Below, piece by piece: positions 30,756-38,063 of a stretch of 64,000 nt of DNA. The stretch is from Deltaproteobacteria bacterium (lineage in GTDB: Bacteria; Myxococcota_A; UBA796; CAJQPC01). The notes under the pieces are model-generated. The model was not told the origin of the DNA, made no database searches, and saw only the letters and a list, made by a program, of their open reading frames with translations. The DNA is taken from NCBI GenBank assembly GCA_016717595.1, contig JADKFE010000128.1:40012-104011 (forward strand). The letters run 5' to 3'. The translations under genes were made by a program, and so were the position numbers. Each line of letters begins with the position of its first letter. Position 1 is the first letter of the stretch.

Positions 30756-31410
30756 GCTCCGCGCTTGATCGCAGCGCCCGCGCCGTCAGCCACAGCCCGG
30801 CGACGGCGGAGGCGCCAAAGAGCAAAAAGAACGCCGCGTTGAACACCACGCAGCTCTCCTCGATGGAGGCGAGCTGCCGATGGCCACGCACGATGCGCTC
30901 CGGCGTGAGCTTGTTGCCGTCGGTGAAGGTGAGGCCCCGGCTGCGGTACTCGGGGATCGTCAACGGGTCGCTCGTCTTGCCGGGCGCTGGGGTCGGCGCG
31001 CTCACGGAGAGGGTCTCGCCGGTCTTGAGGTTGTAGGCGTCCACCCCGTCAAACTCGGGGTAGCCGCTATAAACCCAGTCGCCGCGTTGGTACATCGCGA
31101 GGTTGATGAGGCTGCCATCCAGAGTCGTCGTGCCGCAGACCGGGCGAAACGGCGGCGTGCCCGGCTTGATCTTCACCACGGCCACGTCGCCGGAGCCGCT
31201 CACCCGGTACGCCCGCTGGGCGTCGATGCCGAACAGCGCGCCGTCAAACTCGCGGTCGAAGCTGGCGACCCCACCCTTAAACTCCACGGCGTCCGCCCCG
31301 GCGCGGTACGCGAGGTTCAGCCCGACGAAGAGCGCGGCGAGCACGAGGTTCACGGCGACCCAGCCGCCGAGGGCGGTGAGGGCCTGGCGGCGGGGGATCC
31401 TGGGGCGCAT
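30736..31410 (-). CDS. Two-helix membrane protein of unknown function
   Basis: A 224-residue protein I do not recognise. It has an N-terminal membrane segment (ALGGWVAVNLVLAALFVGL, about 12-30), a soluble region of about 130 residues predicted to lie outside the cytoplasm with a lone Cys (PVCGTTTLDG), and a C-terminal helix (NAAFFLLFGASAVAGLWL). The ATG at 31410 was chosen because the upstream in-frame ATG adds residues unlike a membrane-protein start. It overlaps the YtfJ-like gene tail to tail by 20 nt. Confidence 0.6.
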   Translation of the reverse strand: MRPRIPRRQALTALGGWVAVNLVLAALFVGLNLAYRAGADAVEFKGGVASFDREFDGALFGIDAQRAYRVSGSGDVAVVKIKPGTPPFRPVCGTTTLDGSLINLAMYQRGDWVYSGYPEFDGVDAYNLKTGETLSVSAPTPAPGKTSDPLTIPEYRSRGLTFTDGNKLTPERIVRGHRQLASIEESCVVFNAAFFLLFGASAVAGLWLTARALRSSAEPTAPSA

Positions 31411-31468
31411 ACGCTGGGGCTCTCCAAGGTGGAGCCCCAGCATAGCACCCTGACCCTCAAGGCTGCGC

Positions 31469-32674
31469 TCAAGGGTCCAGCGGGCAGCGGCACAGGGCGT
31501 TCAGGCGCTCCACGGCCTCTTGAAGCGGCGTCGGCGCGCTGCCCCCGGCCCCTTGGCGCCAGGCGACGGAGCGCGCGGCGACCTCCCGACCGCCGACCAC
31601 CAGCACCGCCGGGACCCCTTGCTGGTGCGCCTCGGCGATCCTGCGGCCCAAGGACTCCTCCGAGGACCGCAGCGCCACCCGACGCCCAGCGGCGGCGAGC
31701 GTCGCCCGGACATGCTCCGCCCAGGCCGCGTGCTCTTCAGCGATGGGCAACACCCAGCACTGAGACGGCGCCAACCAGCCCGGCAGACGCCCCTGGTGAT
31801 GCTCCAAGAGCAGGCCCATGAACCGCTCCAGGCTGCCATACCGAGCGCGGTGCAGCATCACCGGCCGCCGCCGCTGCCCGTCCCGGCCGACGTACTCCAC
31901 GTCAAACCGCTCGGGCATCACCAGATCCACCTGCATCGTGCCGCACTGCCAGCGCCGCCCGGCGCCGTCGATGAGCACAAACTCCAGCTTGGGGCCATAA
32001 AACGCCCCTTCGCCGGGCTGAATCGCCGGGTTGAGCCCCGCCTTGGCCGCGCCCTCGGCCAAGGCCGCCTCAGCGAAGTCCCAGCCCGCGTCGTCGCCGA
32101 GGCGCGCCTCAGGCCTTGTGGAGAGCCCGACCTCCACCCGATCAAAACCGAAGGCCGCGTAGAACGGCCCGATCGAGGCGCAGAACCGGCGGATCTCCTC
32201 GACGAGCTGGGCGGGCTCACAGAAGATGTGGCCGTCGTCTTGTGTGAACTGGCGCAGGCGCAAGAGCCCCGAGAGCGCGCCTTGTTGTTCGTCTCGATGC
32301 ACGAGGCCGAGCTCGGCGACTCGGTACGGCAGCTCACGCCACGACAAGGATCGTCGGTTCACGATCCCGATGTGCGCGGGGCAGCTCACGGGCTTGAGCG
32401 CGGCGGGGATCGCCGGATCTCCCACCCGGAACATGCCCTCCTGAAAGTGCGCCCAGTGGCCGCTCTGCTCCCAGATCGGCGCGCGGAGCACCTGCGGGGT
32501 GCGCACCTCGAGGTAGCCCTCTTGGTTGGACGCGGCGCGGGAGGCCTCCTCCAAGACACGCAAGAGCGTGAAGCCTGGAGGATGCCAGAACACCATGCCG
32601 GGGGCCTCCTCTTGGAAGTGCAGCAGGTCCAGGCGGCGGGCGATGGAGCGATGATCTTCGGGGAGCTTGTTCAT
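31469..32674 (-). CDS. thrS: Threonyl-tRNA synthetase, short form lacking TGS and editing domains
   Basis: A 401-residue class II synthetase charging tRNA-Thr. The catalytic core carries the three zinc ligands of ThrRS: Cys in KPVSCPAHIGIV, His in FTQDDGHIFC and His in MLHRARYGSLERFMGLLLEH. The anticodon-binding domain ends the protein (CWVLPIAEEHAAW, AVLVVGGREVA). The usual N-terminal TGS and editing domains (about 240 residues) are missing and the start at 32674 is supported by GGAGA. So it cannot clear Ser-tRNA-Thr itself unless a full-length copy or a free editing protein exists elsewhere. A Thr-rich leader peptide precedes it. Confidence 0.9.
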   Translation of the reverse strand: MNKLPEDHRSIARRLDLLHFQEEAPGMVFWHPPGFTLLRVLEEASRAASNQEGYLEVRTPQVLRAPIWEQSGHWAHFQEGMFRVGDPAIPAALKPVSCPAHIGIVNRRSLSWRELPYRVAELGLVHRDEQQGALSGLLRLRQFTQDDGHIFCEPAQLVEEIRRFCASIGPFYAAFGFDRVEVGLSTRPEARLGDDAGWDFAEAALAEGAAKAGLNPAIQPGEGAFYGPKLEFVLIDGAGRRWQCGTMQVDLVMPERFDVEYVGRDGQRRRPVMLHRARYGSLERFMGLLLEHHQGRLPGWLAPSQCWVLPIAEEHAAWAEHVRATLAAAGRRVALRSSEESLGRRIAEAHQQGVPAVLVVGGREVAARSVAWRQGAGGSAPTPLQEAVERLNALCRCPLDP

Positions 32675-32700
32675 GTCGGTCTCCTGTTGGACCGACGATC

Positions 32701-32738
32701 GACGACACCGGAAGGGCCTCGCCGGTCGTCGGCGAGGC
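32701..32738 (-). promoter_or_regulatory. Alternative hairpins in the thrS leader (candidate attenuator)
   Basis: Between the leader peptide and thrS, a perfect 9-bp stem GCCTCGCCG/CGGCGAGGC (32716-32738) competes with a second pairing, GACGACNNCCGG (32701-32711) with CCGGTCGTC (32722-32730). A further GACGAC next to the leader stop can also pair with GTCGTC. Mutually exclusive stems after a Thr-rich leader fit an attenuator. No T-run follows, so translation-level or Rho-dependent control is as likely as intrinsic termination. Confidence 0.5.
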
Positions 32739-32758
32739 GCTGGGTGGGGACGTCGTCG

Positions 32759-32827
32759 CTAACGCGCCGACACGACCACGAGCCCGCCGAGAGGCAGGGT
32801 AGTCGTAGTCTGGGTGTTGGCGTTCAT
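32759..32827 (-). CDS. Thr-codon leader peptide of thrS
   Basis: A 22-residue peptide beginning MNANTQTTTTLPLGG (25 residues if the ATG at 32836 is used). Five of codons 4-9 are Thr, with four in a row: ACT ACG ACT ACC. ACT is rare in this GC-rich genome, which would sharpen stalling when charged tRNA-Thr is low. It ends 84 nt before the thrS start, with competing stems between. This is the layout of classical amino-acid attenuation, as in pheM-pheST of E. coli. A TACGCT -10-like box at 32844-32849 lies just upstream, so the message may be nearly leaderless. Confidence 0.7.
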   Translation of the reverse strand: MNANTQTTTTLPLGGLVVVSAR

Positions 32828-32893
32828 TGGCGACATGTCCCGCAGCGTAGCACAAGCCACCTCGATCGCCACACAGCCCGCACATTTTGGGTC

Positions 32894-32899
32894 TACAAT
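32894..32899 (+). promoter_or_regulatory. -10 element upstream of the tandem array
   Basis: TACAAT, one base from the TATAAT consensus, lies 45 nt before the first array gene. No good -35 is visible. It is back to back with the thrS leader promoter region. Confidence 0.4.
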
Positions 32900-32944
32900 C
32901 CCGTCGTCCACCGCGACACATCCAGCCTTCCTGAGGAGACGATC

Positions 32945-33289
32945 ATGCCGATGACAAACTGCGCCCACTGCGGCACCCACGTCTTTGAGAGCGCCTGCGC
33001 CTGCCCCCACTGCGGCACCAAGCTCCGCGACTGCGGCCTGCGCCACACCGCCGCCGCCGCGCTGATGGGCCTCGCGCTCGTGGGCTGCGGCGACAAAGAT
33101 CCCTCGGACAGCGGCGCCGCGCCGGAGTACGGCGTGGCCGACACGTCTTACCTCGCGGACGCCGACGGCGACGGCGTGACCGTCGGTGACGGCGACTGCA
33201 ACGACGACGACGCGGCGGTGAACCCCGGCGCCACGGAGACGGCCGGCGACGGCGTGGACTCCAACTGCGACGGCAGCGACGACACCTGA
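32945..33289 (+). CDS. Array protein 1: zinc ribbon, lipobox helix, YG motif, MopE motif
   Basis: A 114-residue member and first of 15 tandem paralogues. In order: a zinc ribbon (CAHCG at about 6-10, CPHCG at about 20-24) and KLRDCGLR; one hydrophobic segment ([17 protein letters not shown]) whose Cys at about 49 sits in a lipobox-like LVGC; an acidic linker with EYGVADT; and a single MopE-type metal-binding motif (DADGDGVTVGDGDCNDDD, NPGATE, DGVDSNCDG) ending DDT. If the segment is a type II signal peptide, the ribbon stays in the cytoplasm as part of the n-region and the MopE part is exported as a lipoprotein. GAGGAG precedes the ATG. Confidence 0.85.
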   Translation: MPMTNCAHCGTHVFESACACPHCGTKLRDCGLRHTAAAALMGLALVGCGDKDPSDSGAAPEYGVADTSYLADADGDGVTVGDGDCNDDDAAVNPGATETAGDGVDSNCDGSDDT

Positions 33290-33303
33290 TCCTCGGAGCG
33301 CCC

Positions 33304-33791
33304 ATGACCCTCCGCCCCTGCGGCGCCTGCGGACAGCACGTCCAGCTCCCCAGCTTGGCCTGCCCCCACTGCGGGGCGAACCTCGGCGGCAAGCTCGCCC
33401 GCAGCGCGGCGGCGGTGGTCATGGGCCTCACGCTCTTGGGCGCCGACGAGCCCGATCGTGCCCGGCCCGAGCCCCTCTACGGCAAGGTGGAGCAGCCCGC
33501 GCCGGAGCCGGAGCCCGAGCCCGAGCGGCCCAGGCGGCCCAAGCGGCCCAAGCCCCCTCCTGAGCCAGAGCAGCCGCCGCCAGAGCCACCGCCACCGCCA
33601 GAGCCGCCGCCGAGCCAGAGCCGCCGCCGGAGCCGCCGCCCGAGCCCGAGCTGATCCGCGTCGAGCCGCTGTACGGCGTCGTCCTCACGCCCCTGCCGAC
33701 GCCTGGGCCGGTCGTCACCGACGGCCCCGCGCGCGAGGCCTCCGGCCCAAACGACGCCGAGCCCGCCGACGACGGCAAGAACAACCGCTAA
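33304..33791 (+). pseudogene. Array protein 2, frameshifted in a Pro-Glu repeat
   Basis: The reading frame from the ATG at 33304 has the ribbon (CGACG, CPHCG), a helix ending MGLTLLGADEPD with no Cys, PLYGKVEQP and a long Pro-Glu repeat. It runs out at 33654, but the adjoining frame continues the PE repeat, has a second PLYGV and ends DDGKNNR at 33791, the same terminus as members 3-6. One missing G near 33609 (in a ccgccgccg tract) explains the switch. The MopE motif is largely lost (only NDAEPADDGKNNR is left). It may be a slippage-prone or decayed member, or a base-call error. Confidence 0.7.
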
Positions 33792-33806
33792 GCCCAGGCC
33801 ACGCCG

Positions 33807-34148
33807 ATGCTCCTGCACCCCTGCCCCGCCTGCGGCCAGCACGTCCAGCGCGCCGCCTTGGCCTGCCCCCACTGCGGGCGGCCGCTCAGCGGCGCCTTCA
33901 CCCGCACCGCCGCCGCCGTCGTCATGGGCCTCACGCTCCTCGGCGCCGATGACCCCGACCCCATGCTCATGCCCGAGAACGACTACGGCGTCCCGGTGAT
34001 CATGGAGCCCGCGCCCGACGCCGACCAAGACGGGATCACATCCCAAGCGGGCGACTGCGACGACACCAACCCCGCCGTCTTCCCCGGCGCCAAAGAGCGC
34101 TGGTTCGACGGCCTAGACTCCGACTGCGACGGCAAGAACAACCGCTAA
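33807..34148 (+). CDS. Array protein 3 (GA/KNNR subtype)
   Basis: A 113-residue member. Ribbon CPACGQHVQ...CPHCG; helix TAAAVVMGLTLLGADDPDP with Ala in place of the lipobox Cys; NDYGVPVIM; MopE motif DADQDGITSQAGDCDDTN, FPGAKERWFDG, DSDCDGKNNR. The Trp in ERWFDG and the basic KNNR end set this subtype apart from the lipobox subtype. Without the Cys it may stay membrane-anchored or be cut by signal peptidase I. Confidence 0.82.
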   Translation: MLLHPCPACGQHVQRAALACPHCGRPLSGAFTRTAAAVVMGLTLLGADDPDPMLMPENDYGVPVIMEPAPDADQDGITSQAGDCDDTNPAVFPGAKERWFDGLDSDCDGKNNR

Positions 34149-34164
34149 GCCCAAGGCCACGCCG

Positions 34165-34635
34165 ATGCTCCTCCACCCCTGCCCCGCCTGCGGTCAGCAC
34201 GTCCAGCGCGCCGCCTTGGCCTGCCCCCACTGCGGGCGACAGCTCAGCGGCAAGCTCACCCGCACCGCCGCCGCCGTCGTCATGGGCCTCACGCTCTTGG
34301 GCGCCGATGACCCCGGCCAGGCCCCCGAACCCGAGTATGGCGTGGTGTTCGAGCCCGAGCCGCCGCCGGAGCCCGAGCCGCCGCCCGAGCCGCCGCCGCC
34401 CGAGCCGCCGCCGGAGCCCACGCCGCCGCCCCCGATCGATGAGCCGCTGTACGGCGTCGCCGCCACGCCTCTTCCTCGCCCTCCGATCGCTCCAGTCGCT
34501 GAGGACGCCGACGCCGACGGCGTCCCCGCCGAGGCCGGCGACTGCGACGACACCGACGCCGCCGTCTTCCCCGGCGCCAAAGAGCGCTGGTTTGACGGCG
34601 TTGACTCCGACTGCGACGGCAAGAACAACCGCTAA
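34165..34635 (+). CDS. Array protein 4 (GA/KNNR subtype, Pro-Glu linker)
   Basis: A 156-residue member, the longest. Its first 45 residues are almost identical to member 3, including CPACGQHVQRAALACPHCGR. The linker is expanded by a PPPEPEPPPEP repeat between two Tyr-Gly motifs (PEYGVVF and PLYGVAA). The C-terminal MopE motif (DADADGVPAEAGDCDD, ERWFDGVDSDCDGKNNR) is intact, which shows what the frameshifted member 2 probably looked like. Confidence 0.82.
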   Translation: MLLHPCPACGQHVQRAALACPHCGRQLSGKLTRTAAAVVMGLTLLGADDPGQAPEPEYGVVFEPEPPPEPEPPPEPPPPEPPPEPTPPPPIDEPLYGVAATPLPRPPIAPVAEDADADGVPAEAGDCDDTDAAVFPGAKERWFDGVDSDCDGKNNR

Positions 34636-34650
34636 GCCCAGGCCACGCCG

Positions 34651-35079
34651 ATGATCCTCCGCCCCTGCGCCGCCTGCGGTCAGCACGTCCAGCGCGCCGC
34701 CCTGGCCTGCCCTCACTGCGGGGCGATCCGCGGCGGCAAGCTCAGCCGCAGCGCGGCGGCCCTCGTCATGGGCCTCACGCTCATGGGGGCTGATGACCCG
34801 GAGCCAACCCCCGAGGCCGAGCCCCCGCCGCCGGAGGAGGATCCCGCGCCGATCATCGCCGAGGCGATCTACGGCGTGAGCGCCACCGTCTCACGCCGAC
34901 GCCTCCACCTCCGAGATCCACGCCCCGCAGACGCCACCAGCGAGGCCGACGACGACCACGACGGCGTGACCCCACGCGCTGGCGACTGTGACGACGCCGA
35001 CCCAGACGTCTTCCCCGGCGCCCCAGAGCGCCGGTTCGACGGGGTAGACTCCGACTGCGACGGCAAGAACAACCGCTGA
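34651..35079 (+). CDS. Array protein 5 (GA/KNNR subtype)
   Basis: A 142-residue member. Ribbon CAACGQHVQ...CPHCGAIRGG; helix SAAALVMGLTLMGADDPEP; linker EAIYGVSATVSRRRLHL with an unusual Arg-rich stretch; MopE motif DDDHDGVTPRAGDCDDAD, FPGAPERRFDGVDSDCDGKNNR. Here the Trp typical of the subtype is Arg (ERRFDG). Confidence 0.82.
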   Translation: MILRPCAACGQHVQRAALACPHCGAIRGGKLSRSAAALVMGLTLMGADDPEPTPEAEPPPPEEDPAPIIAEAIYGVSATVSRRRLHLRDPRPADATSEADDDHDGVTPRAGDCDDADPDVFPGAPERRFDGVDSDCDGKNNR

Positions 35080-35094
35080 CCCGAGGCCAAGCCC

Positions 35095-35511
35095 ATGCCC
35101 CTCCACCCCTGCGGCCGCTGCGGCGCCCTGTTGACCCCCAGCCCCGGCGCCTGCCCGAGCTGCGGCGCCCTCTCCACGACGAGCAAGCTCACCCGCGGCG
35201 CGGCGGCGGTGCTCATGGGCCTCACCCTCGTCGGCGCTGATGAGCCCGACAAGTCCAACCAGCTCCAGGCCGCGTACGGGGTGCCCCCGATGGACCTCAT
35301 CGGCCCGGGGGACGTGCTCGCGCCACCGCCCGAGGTCACCCCGCCTGAAGAGCTCGTCGTCAAGCCACCCCCCGAGCTCGACGGCGACGGCGACGGTCTG
35401 CTCCTCTCCCAAGGCGACTGCGACGACACCAACCCCAACATCTTCCCCGGCGCCAAAGAGCGCTGGTTTGATGGGGTAGACTCCGACTGCGACGGAAAAA
35501 ACAACCGCTGA
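35095..35511 (+). CDS. Array protein 6 (GA/KNNR subtype)
   Basis: A 138-residue member. Ribbon CGRCGALLTPSPGACPSCG, more divergent than the others; helix GAAAVLMGLTLVGADEPDK; AAYGVPPMDL; acidic Pro-rich linker; MopE motif DGDGDGLLLSQGDCDDTN, ERWFDGVDSDCDGKNNR. Last gene of the GA/KNNR block (members 2-6). Confidence 0.82.
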   Translation: MPLHPCGRCGALLTPSPGACPSCGALSTTSKLTRGAAAVLMGLTLVGADEPDKSNQLQAAYGVPPMDLIGPGDVLAPPPEVTPPEELVVKPPPELDGDGDGLLLSQGDCDDTNPNIFPGAKERWFDGVDSDCDGKNNR

Positions 35512-35524
35512 CCCGGAGCCTCCC

Positions 35525-35860
35525 ATGTCCCTTCACCCCTGCGCCCGCTGCGGCGTTCATGTGCTCGCCACCTCCTGCGCCTGCCCGAGCTGCGGCGCCA
35601 AGCTCCGCGACTGCAGCGGCGCCTTGACCACCACCGCCGCGGCCTTGGCGATGGGCCTCAGCCTCGTGGCCTGCGGCGACAAAGACATCCAGCCCGCCTA
35701 CGGCGTGCCTGAGTCCTCTGTGTTCATCGACGAGGACGGCGACGGCTACAACGGTGAGGGCGAAGACTGTGACGACGGCGACGCGGCGGTGAACCCCGGC
35801 GCCACGGAGACGCCCGACGACGGCATCGACTCCAACTGTGATGGTGAGGACAACACCTGA
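35525..35860 (+). CDS. Array protein 7 (lipobox/DNT subtype)
   Basis: A 111-residue member. Ribbon CARCGVHVLATSCACPSCG; helix TTTAAALAMGLSLVACGDKD with lipobox-like LVAC; PAYGVPESS; MopE motif [40 protein letters not shown]. The subtype returns here to that of member 1. A 44-nt gap follows, longer than most gaps in the array. Confidence 0.83.
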   Translation: MSLHPCARCGVHVLATSCACPSCGAKLRDCSGALTTTAAALAMGLSLVACGDKDIQPAYGVPESSVFIDEDGDGYNGEGEDCDDGDAAVNPGATETPDDGIDSNCDGEDNT

Positions 35861-35904
35861 TCCTTCGCTGAGCCCACACACCGCCACTCCAATCCGAGCC
35901 GCCC

Positions 35905-36243
35905 ATGCCCCTCCTCCCCTGCGCCCGCTGCGGCGCCCACGTCTTCGGCGACGCCGCCGCCTGCCCGAGCTGCGGCGCCGCGCCCAACCCCACACGCCTC
36001 ACCGCCGCCGCCGCGCTCATGGGCCTCGCCCTCGTGGCCTGCGGCGACAAAGACGGCGACGACTCCAGCGTCATCAACGACATGTACGGCGTGCCCGACA
36101 CGGGCTGGGTCGATGATGACGGGGACGGGGTCGCCGTGCGTGACGGCGACTGCGACGACAACAACGCGGCGGTCTACCCCGGCGCCTTAGAGACCACCGA
36201 CGACGGCCTCGACTCCAACTGCGACGGCGACGACAACACCTAG
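35905..36243 (+). CDS. Array protein 8 (lipobox/DNT subtype)
   Basis: A 112-residue member. Ribbon CARCGAHVFGDAAACPSCG; helix [31 protein letters not shown]; MopE motif DDDGDGVAVRDGDCDDNN, YPGALETTDDGLDSNCDGDDNT. Nearly identical to member 9, which points to a recent duplication. It ends the first half of the array; 111 nt follow without a gene. Confidence 0.83.
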   Translation: MPLLPCARCGAHVFGDAAACPSCGAAPNPTRLTAAAALMGLALVACGDKDGDDSSVINDMYGVPDTGWVDDDGDGVAVRDGDCDDNNAAVYPGALETTDDGLDSNCDGDDNT

Positions 36244-36313
36244 GCGCCCGCAAACCCTGCGCTGGATCAGGGCTGTGGCCGTGGACAAGGCGCGAAGTGG
36301 GCGCGGACTGCGC

Positions 36314-36319
36314 TATAGT
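36314..36319 (+). promoter_or_regulatory. -10 element inside the array, before member 9
   Basis: TATAGT lies 36 nt before the ATG of member 9, in the only long gap of the array. The match at -10 is good, but no -35 is clear. It suggests a second transcription unit for members 9-15. Confidence 0.4.
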
Positions 36320-36354
36320 GGCGGTTGACACCCGCTCCTAGAACCGAGGTCTCC

Positions 36355-36690
36355 ATGCCCCTGCTCTCTTGCGCCCGCTGCGGCGCCCACGTCTTCGGTG
36401 ACGCCGCCACCTGCCCAAGCTGCGGCGCCGCGCCCAGCCCCACGCGCCTCACCGCCGCCGCCGCGCTCATGGGCCTCGCGCTGGTGGCCTGCGGCGACAA
36501 AGACGGCGGCGACTCCAGCGTCGTGGCGCTCTACGGCGTGCCCGACACCGGCTACGTCGACAACGACGGCGACGGGGTCGCCGTTCGGGATGGCGACTGC
36601 GACGACAACGACGCGGCGATCAACCCCGACGCCACCGAGACCCCCGACGACAGCATCGACTCCAACTGCGACGGCGAAGACAACACCTGA
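36355..36690 (+). CDS. Array protein 9 (lipobox/DNT subtype)
   Basis: A 111-residue member. The ATG at 36355 is preferred over an in-frame one at 36325 because it gives the family N-terminus (MPLLSCARCGAHVF) and clears the promoter. Ribbon, helix (ALMGLALVACGDKDGGD), ALYGVPDTGY and MopE motif (DNDGDGVAVRDGDCDDND, NPDATETPDDSIDSNCDG) follow member 8 closely. The usual PGA is PDA and DG is DS here. Confidence 0.83.
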   Translation: MPLLSCARCGAHVFGDAATCPSCGAAPSPTRLTAAAALMGLALVACGDKDGGDSSVVALYGVPDTGYVDNDGDGVAVRDGDCDDNDAAINPDATETPDDSIDSNCDGEDNT

Positions 36691-36706
36691 GCAAGCGGGA
36701 GGCCCG

Positions 36707-37015
36707 ATGCCGACGCTCCACTCCTGCGCCGCCTGCGGGCAGCTCAACGTCGAGTCCAACACCCGCTGCGCCTTCTGCGGCGGCGCCGTGCGCCGTGGTG
36801 GGCTCGGCCCAACGGCCTTGTTCATGGGCCTCGCGCTCTCGGCGAGCGCCTGCGCCCAAGACCTCTACGGGATCGCCTACACCGACGAGGACGGCGACGG
36901 CTACTCCGCCGAGGTCGATGACTGCGACGACTCCGACGCCAGCGTCAACCCCGGCGCCATCGACACCGTAGACGACGGCGTCGACTCCAACTGCGACGGC
37001 GACGACAACACCTAG
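36707..37015 (+). CDS. Array protein 10 (divergent ribbon)
   Basis: A 102-residue member. The ribbon reads CAACGQLNVESNTRCAFCGG and the linker to the helix is short and basic (AVRRGGLG). The helix ends FMGLALSASACAQD, still with a lipobox-like Cys; then DLYGIAYTD and MopE motif DEDGDGYSAEVDDCDDSD, NPGAIDTVDDGVDSNCDGDDNT. The C-terminal 30 residues match members 11 and 12 almost exactly. Confidence 0.82.
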   Translation: MPTLHSCAACGQLNVESNTRCAFCGGAVRRGGLGPTALFMGLALSASACAQDLYGIAYTDEDGDGYSAEVDDCDDSDASVNPGAIDTVDDGVDSNCDGDDNT

Positions 37016-37030
37016 CCCAGAGAGGCGCCG

Positions 37031-37345
37031 ATGCCGACGCTCAGACCTTGCGCCACCTGCGCCAATCTCCTCCTCGACGACGCCCTGGGCTGCCCCTTCT
37101 GCCGCGCCGAGCGCCCGAGTTTAGGCGCGGCGGCGGTGGCGACGCTCCTGGGCCTCAGCTTGAGCGGCTGCTTCCAGGCCGACGCGATGTACGGCGTGGT
37201 GATCACCTATGACGATGAGGACGGCGACGGCTACACGGCGCCCGGCGAGGACTGCGACGACTCCGACGCCGCCATCAACCCCGGCGCCATCGACACCGTA
37301 GACGACGGCATCGACTCCAACTGCGACGGCGACGACAACACCTGA
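37031..37345 (+). CDS. Array protein 11 (divergent ribbon)
   Basis: A 104-residue member. The ribbon is CATCANLLLDDALGCPFCRA, keeping the four Cys but losing the glycines. Helix AAAVATLLGLSLSGCFQAD with LSGC lipobox; AMYGVVITY; MopE motif DEDGDGYTAPGEDCDDSD ending DSNCDGDDNT. Confidence 0.82.
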   Translation: MPTLRPCATCANLLLDDALGCPFCRAERPSLGAAAVATLLGLSLSGCFQADAMYGVVITYDDEDGDGYTAPGEDCDDSDAAINPGAIDTVDDGIDSNCDGDDNT

Positions 37346-37360
37346 GACCCGAGGCGCCCC

Positions 37361-37684
37361 ATGCCCCCGCTCATCGCCTGCGCCGCCTGCGGCCAGCACG
37401 TCCTCACCTCGGCCTGCGCCTGCGCCCACTGCGGCGCCAAGCTCAAGGACTGCGGCCTGCGCGCCTCCGCCGCCGCCGCGATCATGGGCCTCACCTTGGG
37501 CGGCTGCGTGATTCAGGGCGAGCCCGAGTATGGCGTCGTGGTGAGCTACGATGACGAAGACGGCGACGGCTACTACGCCCAGACCGACGACTGCGACGAC
37601 ACCGACGCCGCCATCAACCCCGGCGCCATCGACACCGTAGACGACGGCGTCGACTCCAACTGCGACGGCGACGACAACACCTAG
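37361..37684 (+). CDS. Array protein 12 (lipobox/DNT subtype)
   Basis: A 107-residue member. Ribbon CAACGQHVLTSACACAHCG then KLKDCGLR; helix SAAAAIMGLTLGGCVIQGEP; PEYGVVVSY; MopE motif DEDGDGYYAQTDDCDDTD. The first 90 nt are nearly identical to member 13, and the last 90 nt to members 10 and 11, so it looks like a recombinant of neighbours. Confidence 0.83.
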   Translation: MPPLIACAACGQHVLTSACACAHCGAKLKDCGLRASAAAAIMGLTLGGCVIQGEPEYGVVVSYDDEDGDGYYAQTDDCDDTDAAINPGAIDTVDDGVDSNCDGDDNT

Positions 37685-37700
37685 TCCCCCGAGGCCCACC

Positions 37701-38054
37701 ATGCCCCCGCTCATCGCCTGCGCCGCCTGCGGCCAGCACGTCCTCTCCTCGGCCTGCGCCTGCGCCCACTGCGGCGCCAAGCTCAAGGACTGCGGCCTTC
37801 GCTCCACCGCCGCCGCCGCGCTCATGGGCCTCGCCTTGGCCGCCTGCGGCGACAAAGACGGCAACGACTCCGACTCCCCGATTCAGACCGACTACGGGTT
37901 CGCCGACTCCGGGTACTCCGAGGATCTCGACGGTGACGGCTTCACCGTGGCCGAGGGGGACTGCGACGACAACAACCCGAACGTCTACCCCGGCGCCGCC
38001 GAGGCCGCGGATGACGAGCTTGACTCCAACTGCGACGGCAACCCCAACACCTGA
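37701..38054 (+). CDS. Array protein 13 (lipobox/NT subtype)
   Basis: A 117-residue member. Ribbon CAACGQHVLSSACACAHCG; helix [35 protein letters not shown] with Phe after YG; MopE motif DLDGDGFTVAEGDCDDNN, YPGAAEAADDELDSNCDGNPNT. The DG of the second loop is DE, which may weaken metal binding. Confidence 0.83.
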   Translation: MPPLIACAACGQHVLSSACACAHCGAKLKDCGLRSTAAAALMGLALAACGDKDGNDSDSPIQTDYGFADSGYSEDLDGDGFTVAEGDCDDNNPNVYPGAAEAADDELDSNCDGNPNT

Positions 38055-38063
38055 GTCTCCCCC

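Noticed and set aside
32716..32738. Intrinsic terminator in the thrS leader
   Set aside because: The stem is strong, but no T-run follows on the minus strand, so it is listed only as part of a candidate attenuator.
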